Below are positions 23,074-26,522 of a stretch of DNA of 26,522 nt, one piece after another. The DNA comes from Zeimonas sp044507525 (GTDB lineage Bacteria; Pseudomonadota; Gammaproteobacteria; Burkholderiales; Burkholderiaceae_E), in NCBI GenBank assembly GCA_044507525.1, contig JBIQJM010000036.1, positions 1 to 26,522 on the forward strand, in the 5' to 3' direction. A model generated the notes under the pieces. It was not told the origin of the DNA, did not search any database, and saw nothing but the letters and a program-made list of their open reading frames with translations. How positions within the stretch are numbered: the first letter of the stretch is position 1; each line of letters starts with the position of its first letter. Made by a program: the position numbers and the translations under genes.

Positions 23074-24099
23074 ATGATGAAACCCTTTCCCGCTACGCGG
23101 CGACGCCTGCTTTCGGTGCTGGGCGCATCGGCGGCCTGCGCCGCGTTGCCCTTCGCGCGGGCTGCGCGCGCGGATGCGCCGATGCCCGTCGTCTGGAAGG
23201 GCACGGCGCTCGGCGCACTCGCGACGATCACGCTCGTGCACGAGGACCGGGCGCGCGCGCGCGAAGTGCTCGCCGATTGCGTCGCCGAGGTCGAGCGGCT
23301 CGAGCGCGTGTTCAGCCTGTACCGCGCCGATTCCGCGCTGTCGCGGCTCAACGCGGCGGGCGTGCTGCAGGAACCGCCCTCCGAGCTCGTCGCGCTGCTG
23401 TCGACGTCGCTCGCGCTGGCGCGCGCCAGCGACGGTGCCTTCGACCCGACGATCCAGCCGCTGTACCGGCTCTACGAGGCGCATTTCCGCACGCCCGGCG
23501 CAGCGCCCGAAGGGCCGGGCGCCGACGCGATCGCCCGGGTGCTCGATCGCGTCGACCATCGCCGGGTCGAGGTCGCCGCCGACCGCGTCGCCTTCGGCAT
23601 GCGCGACATGGCGCTGTCGTTGAACGGCATCGCGCAGGGCTACGTCACCGATCGCGTCGCCGACCGGCTTCGTCGCGAGGGCTTCGACGGCGTGGCGATC
23701 GACCTCGGCGAGGCGCGCGCCGCGGGTCGCCGCGCGGACGGCGGCGCCTGGACCGCCGCCGTCGTCGATCCCGAACGGCCGTCTCGCACGCTGTTCGAGC
23801 TGGCGATGGGCGATGCCGCCGGCCAGGTGCAGGCGCTGGCGACCTCCGCCGGCGCCGGCACGCGCTTCGGCTCCGATCCGCGCGTGCACCACCTGTTCGA
23901 TCCGCGCACCGGCCGCAGCGCGAACCGCTACGCGTCGGTGTCGGTGGCGGCCACCCGCGCGACGATCGCCGACGGCTTGTCGACCGCGTTGTCGGTGGTC
24001 GCGCCGGAACGCCGCGAGGCGCTGCTCGCCGCGCACGCGTCCACGCGTGCCTGGTTCGTGCACGCCGATGGACGGATCGAGACGGTGCCGGCCGCCTGA
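23074..24099 (+). CDS. nosX: NosX, ApbE-type FMN transferase for NosR
   Basis: Periplasmic flavin transferase that attaches FMN to a threonine of NosR, 341 residues. Two adjacent ATGs (23074 and 23077) follow GTGGAGTGA. A probable Tat signal is TRRRLLSVLGASAACAALP. ApbE motifs are seen in order: FSLYRADSALSRLNAAG, ASDGAFDPTIQPLY, LSLNGIAQGYVTDRVAD, HHLFDPRTGRSA and ATIADGLSTALSV. In place of the glycine-pair motif GGE of ordinary ApbE it has IDLGEARAAG, as in NosX-like proteins. It follows nosL by 48 bases and closes the nosRZDFYLX order. It could serve both NosR copies, since each has an SGAT target site. Confidence 0.93.
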   Translation: MMKPFPATRRRLLSVLGASAACAALPFARAARADAPMPVVWKGTALGALATITLVHEDRARAREVLADCVAEVERLERVFSLYRADSALSRLNAAGVLQEPPSELVALLSTSLALARASDGAFDPTIQPLYRLYEAHFRTPGAAPEGPGADAIARVLDRVDHRRVEVAADRVAFGMRDMALSLNGIAQGYVTDRVADRLRREGFDGVAIDLGEARAAGRRADGGAWTAAVVDPERPSRTLFELAMGDAAGQVQALATSAGAGTRFGSDPRVHHLFDPRTGRSANRYASVSVAATRATIADGLSTALSVVAPERREALLAAHASTRAWFVHADGRIETVPAA

Positions 24100-24124
24100 T
24101 ACGACTCCGCGCTCGATCCACGAG

Positions 24125-24154
24125 CGCGAACGCTTCGCGTCACGCCGAGCGTGA
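24125..24154. promoter_or_regulatory. Two abutting 15-bp inverted repeats upstream of the second nosR
   Basis: CGCGAA-CGC-TTCGCG (24125-24139) is followed directly by TCACGC-CGA-GCGTGA (24140-24154). Both are perfect six-pair arms around three bases. They sit 13 to 42 bases before the TATACT at 24167, where an activator or repressor would bind, and about 25 bases after the nosX stop. They could also fold as nosX-end hairpins, but no T-run follows. No regulator consensus is recognised, and the first nosR lacks the pair. Confidence 0.45.
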
Positions 24155-24166
24155 TCTGCCTCGCCT

Positions 24167-24172
24167 TATACT
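24167..24172 (+). promoter_or_regulatory. Putative -10 element (TATACT) of the second nosR
   Basis: TATACT lies 38 bases before the GTG start at 24211, with the same layout as the TATACT before the first nosR, including a following CATGATNATCGC. This suggests the second nosR has its own promoter and is not only read through from nosX. No -35 hexamer is evident. Confidence 0.45.
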
Positions 24173-24210
24173 GGCGCCCGCGCATGATCATCGCTTCCAG
24201 GTTTTCCCCA

Positions 24211-26522
24211 GTGACCAATCCGAATCGCTGGCGGCTCGCGATGCTGGGGGCGTTGGCGGCGTTCTGGATCCTTGTGGCCTGCGCTCCCGCCTTCGCGCAA
24301 GGCAGGACGGCGCCGTCGCTGCTCGATTCGTTCCTCGCGAAGACGACCGCGGCCGATCTCTTCCCGGGAGCCGATCGCTTCGGGCCCGTACAGGGAAACC
24401 CTCCGGTCGCGCCGGTCTACCGGGGGCAGGAGCGGATCGGCTTCGCATATCTGGCGTCGGACTTCGTCGACGCGCGCGGCTACTCGGGCAAGCCGATCCA
24501 CGTCCTCGTCGCGCTCGACAACGCGGGTACCGTCGTCGGCCTGCAGATCGCCGAGCACAGCGAGCCGATCCTGATGGTCGGCGTTCCCGAACGCCGCATC
24601 GTCGAGTCGCTGAACGGCTACATCGGGTTCAATCCGCTGCGCGCGAGCGCGGCCGGAAGCGGACCGCCGCGGGCCGACATCGTCAGCGGCGCGACGGTCA
24701 CCGTGCTGATCATCGGCGACAGCGTCGTGCGTTCGTCGTCGCGCGTGGCGCGTTGGTTGCAGCTCGGTGGTGCCGGTGCGGGCGTTGGCGCAGCTGCGGC
24801 CGGCACGACCGGTGCGGGCGCTGTCGCTGCTGCGGGCAGTGCGGCCGGCGCACCCGGTGCGGCGGCAGGCGCCGCTGGCGTTCCGGCTGCCTCCGGTTCG
24901 GCAGCCCGTCCACCGGCGAGCGGACGCGTCGTCGATCCGCAGGCGGGCAGCGTCACCGACTGGGAGACGCNNNNNNNNNNNNNNNNNNNNNNNNNNNNNN
25001 NNNNNNNNNNNNNNNNNNNNNNNNNNNNNNNNNNNNNNNNNNNNNNNNNNNNNNNNNNNNNNNNNNNNNNGCGAGCGGACGCGTCGTCGATCCGCAGGCG
25101 GGCAGCGTCACCGACTGGGAGACGCTGCGCGAACAGGGCGCGATCGCGCATCTGCGCGTCACCGTCGGCGAGGTCAACCGCGCCTTCGTCGAATCGGGCA
25201 ACCTCGACGCGGCGAAGCTCACGCAGACCGGCGCGCCCGACGACGTCTTCATCGACCTGTACGTCACGCTGGTTTCGCAGCCGGCGATCGCGCGCAGCCT
25301 GCTCGACCCCGCCGAGTTGGCGGAAGTGCAACGAATGCTCGCGCCCGGGCAGCACGCGTTGCTCATCGCCGCGCGCGGCCCGCATTCGTTCAAGGGATCG
25401 GCGTGGTTTCGCGGCGGCATCTTCGATCGCATCGAGCTGATCCAGGGGATCGAGACGATCCGATTCTGGCGGCGGCACCACCTGCGCATCGGGCGCATCG
25501 TCGCGCCCGATGCGCCCGATCTTCGCGAGATCGGCGCCTTCGTGATTCCCGAAGGCGCCGAGTTCGACCCGGCCGCTCCCTGGGAACTGCAACTGCTCGC
25601 ACAGCGGTCGGTCGGCAAGTTCGACCAAGCCTTCGTCACCTTCTCGCTGCCCTATCGCCTGCCGGAGCTGTACACGAAGCCGGCTCCGCAGCCGTCGCCC
25701 GCAGCGACCGCGGCACCCGCGGGTCCCGCATCCGCAGGCCAGGCAACGGGCGGAGCCGCGACCAGCGGCACGGCGACCAGCGGTGCAGCCACCGGCGACG
25801 CAGCGACCGGCGACTCTTCGGCACCCGGACCCGCCGCCTTCGACGACTTCGAGTCGGCACCGTTGTGGCTGACCATCTGGCAGAGCCGGGTCGCCGCGAT
25901 CGTCGTGCTGGCGCTGATGCTGGCGGTGCTGACGATCGTCTTCTTCTTCCAGGACCTGCTGCTGCCGCACGAGAAGCTCTTCGACCGCATCCGGCTCGTG
26001 TTCCTCGCGGTGACGCTGTTCTGGCTGGGCTGGGTCGCGCAGGCGCAGCTGTCGGTGGTCAACGTGCTCACCTTCGCGAGTTCCTTGCGGACGGATTTCC
26101 GCTGGGACTCCTTCCTCGTCGACCCGCTGATCTTCATCCTGTGGTGCTCGGTGGCGGCGGCGCTGCTGTTCTGGGGGCGCGGACCCTTCTGCGGCTGGCT
26201 GTGCCCGTTCGGTGCGCTGCAGGAACTGACGAACCGCGCGGCGCGGGCGCTGAAGCTGCCGCAGCTGAAGGTGCCGTGGGGCGTGCACCAGCGGCTGGTG
26301 CCGACGAAGTACATCATCTTCCTCGGGCTGTTCGGCGTGTCGCTGGGCTCGCTGGCGTGGGCCGAGCGGCTGTCGGAGATCGAGCCCTTCAAGACGGCGA
26401 TCGTGCTGCGCTTCCTGCGCGACTGGGGCTTCGTGGCCTTCGCGCTGGCGCTGCTGGCGGCGGGGCTGTTCATCGAACGCTTCTTCTGCCGCTACCTGTG
26501 TCCGCTGGGCGCGGCGCTGGCG
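24211..26522 (+). CDS. nosR: Second NosR (NosR2), interrupted by an assembly gap and incomplete at the right edge
   Basis: A paralogue of the first NosR with the same layout: signal (MLGALAAFWILVACAPAFA), the opening LLDSFLAKTTAADLFPGADR, the FMN site ADIVSGATVTVL (Thr162), membrane helices, FCGWLCPFGALQE and FCRYLCPLGAAL. The C-terminal ferredoxin clusters would lie beyond the edge. The start GTG 24211 aligns with the first nosR; ATG 24184 and ATG 24241 are alternatives. The frame shifts across the Ns (24971-25070), but removing the Ns and one copy of the flanking 55-base duplicate restores one ORF of 719 codons to the edge. The first NosR has 670 codons at the same point. The extra 49 residues lie in two Ala/Gly/Thr linkers (about 24768-24915 and 25677-25840). 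From 26112 on it is identical to the first nosR. NirI, another NosR relative, is less likely given this closeness. Confidence 0.88.
24916..25125. repeat. Exact 55-base direct duplicate flanking the gap
   Basis: Bases 24916-24970, immediately before the Ns, are identical to 25071-25125, immediately after them (GCGAGCGGACGCGTCGTCGA to TGGGAGACGC). The offset is 155 bases, which is not a multiple of three, and this is why the frame seems to jump. Collapse to one copy gives an uninterrupted NosR reading frame. Two contig ends that overlap but were never merged explain it best. Confidence 0.9.
24971..25070. other. Assembly gap of 100 Ns
   Basis: Exactly 100 undetermined bases, a conventional placeholder for a join of unknown length. 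Together with the flanking duplicate it probably represents zero missing sequence, in fact a 55-base overlap. Confidence 0.97.
25758..25817 (+). repeat. Four-unit 15-bp in-frame repeat in the NosR2 linker
   Basis: Four tandem 15-base units encode ATSGT, ATSGA, ATGDA and ATGDS in the linker between the periplasmic domain and the next membrane helix. The first NosR has a different, shorter Ala/Pro linker here. Unit-length changes would keep the reading frame, so linker length may vary between strains. Confidence 0.75.
26112..26522 (+). repeat. 411-bp perfect duplicate of nosR 16597-17007
   Basis: Every base from 26112 to the window edge equals 16597-17007 (offset 9515), including all synonymous sites. 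The stretch covers the two CxxxCP motifs and the membrane helices between them. Just upstream the copies differ (GAGTCG against GACTCC, and the preceding 35 bases differ strongly). A second, shorter near-identical tract (26011-26075, one mismatch) lies before that. Gene conversion or an assembly chimera are the options. Confidence 0.95.

Noticed and set aside
24971..25125. Frameshift or insertion making nosR2 a pseudogene
   Set aside because: The shift comes only from the arbitrary 100 Ns and the repeated 55 bases; the frame is intact when these are collapsed.
24151..25440. Continuous frame reading through the Ns into sequence beyond the gap
   Set aside because: Beyond the Ns it is in the wrong frame and yields an Arg/Ser-rich string. 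The true NosR frame there is shifted, as the duplicate-collapse shows.
24211..26522. NirI (NosR-like protein of nitrite reductase clusters) instead of NosR for the second copy
   Set aside because: It is too similar to the adjacent NosR, including a 411-base identical tract, and no nir gene is present in the window.

Overview
The window is a high-GC bacterial chromosome segment with strong G/C preference at third codon positions. It is densely packed with co-oriented genes that often overlap by 4 bases (ATGA or GTGA junctions). Gene content suggests a betaproteobacterium, probably of the Burkholderiales, that can respire nitrous oxide and oxidise formate. The taxonomic call is an inference from gene content and style only. 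A run of 100 Ns shows this is a draft assembly, possibly a metagenome-assembled genome.

Region 1 (1-475, minus strand) is the 5' part of a TRAP-transporter solute-binding protein that runs off the left edge. Region 2 (567-6344, plus) is a complete three-gene tripartite RND efflux operon in the order outer-membrane lipoprotein factor, periplasmic adaptor, inner-membrane pump.

Region 3 (6388-14922, minus) is one long, nearly gapless operon built around a periplasmic, Tat-exported, cysteine-type formate dehydrogenase. In transcription order it holds a rubrerythrin-like diiron protein with an unassigned C-terminal half, a ferritin-like protein, a TorD-type chaperone, the small 'formate dehydrogenase region TAT target' protein, fdhA, fdhB, a 73-residue lipoprotein, the cytochrome b subunit, and two unrecognised exported proteins.

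Region 4 (14998-24099, plus) diverges from region 3 and is a complete clade-I type nos cluster, nosR-nosZ-nosD-nosF-nosY-nosL-nosX. A 25-codon ORF couples nosR to nosZ. Region 5 (24211-26522, plus) is a second nosR, interrupted by the Ns and running off the right edge. Formate oxidised by the region 3 enzyme could feed quinol to the membrane, and NosR could pass electrons to NosZ for reduction of N2O to N2. The two divergent operons would then form a formate-to-N2O respiratory island. That link is inferred from adjacency only.

Three points stand out. (a) The two nosR genes are clearly diverged over most of their length but are base-for-base identical over the last 411 bases available, so either gene conversion or an assembly chimera is involved. 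(b) The 100-N gap is flanked by an exact 55-base duplicate, and collapsing it restores one open reading frame, so the gap is probably artificial. (c) NosZ carries a Tat signal ending in a lipobox-like LGAC, followed by an Ala/Pro tether, which suggests a membrane-anchored N2O reductase. No tRNA, rRNA, CRISPR array or insertion sequence was seen, and there is no gene-free stretch longer than 300 bases.
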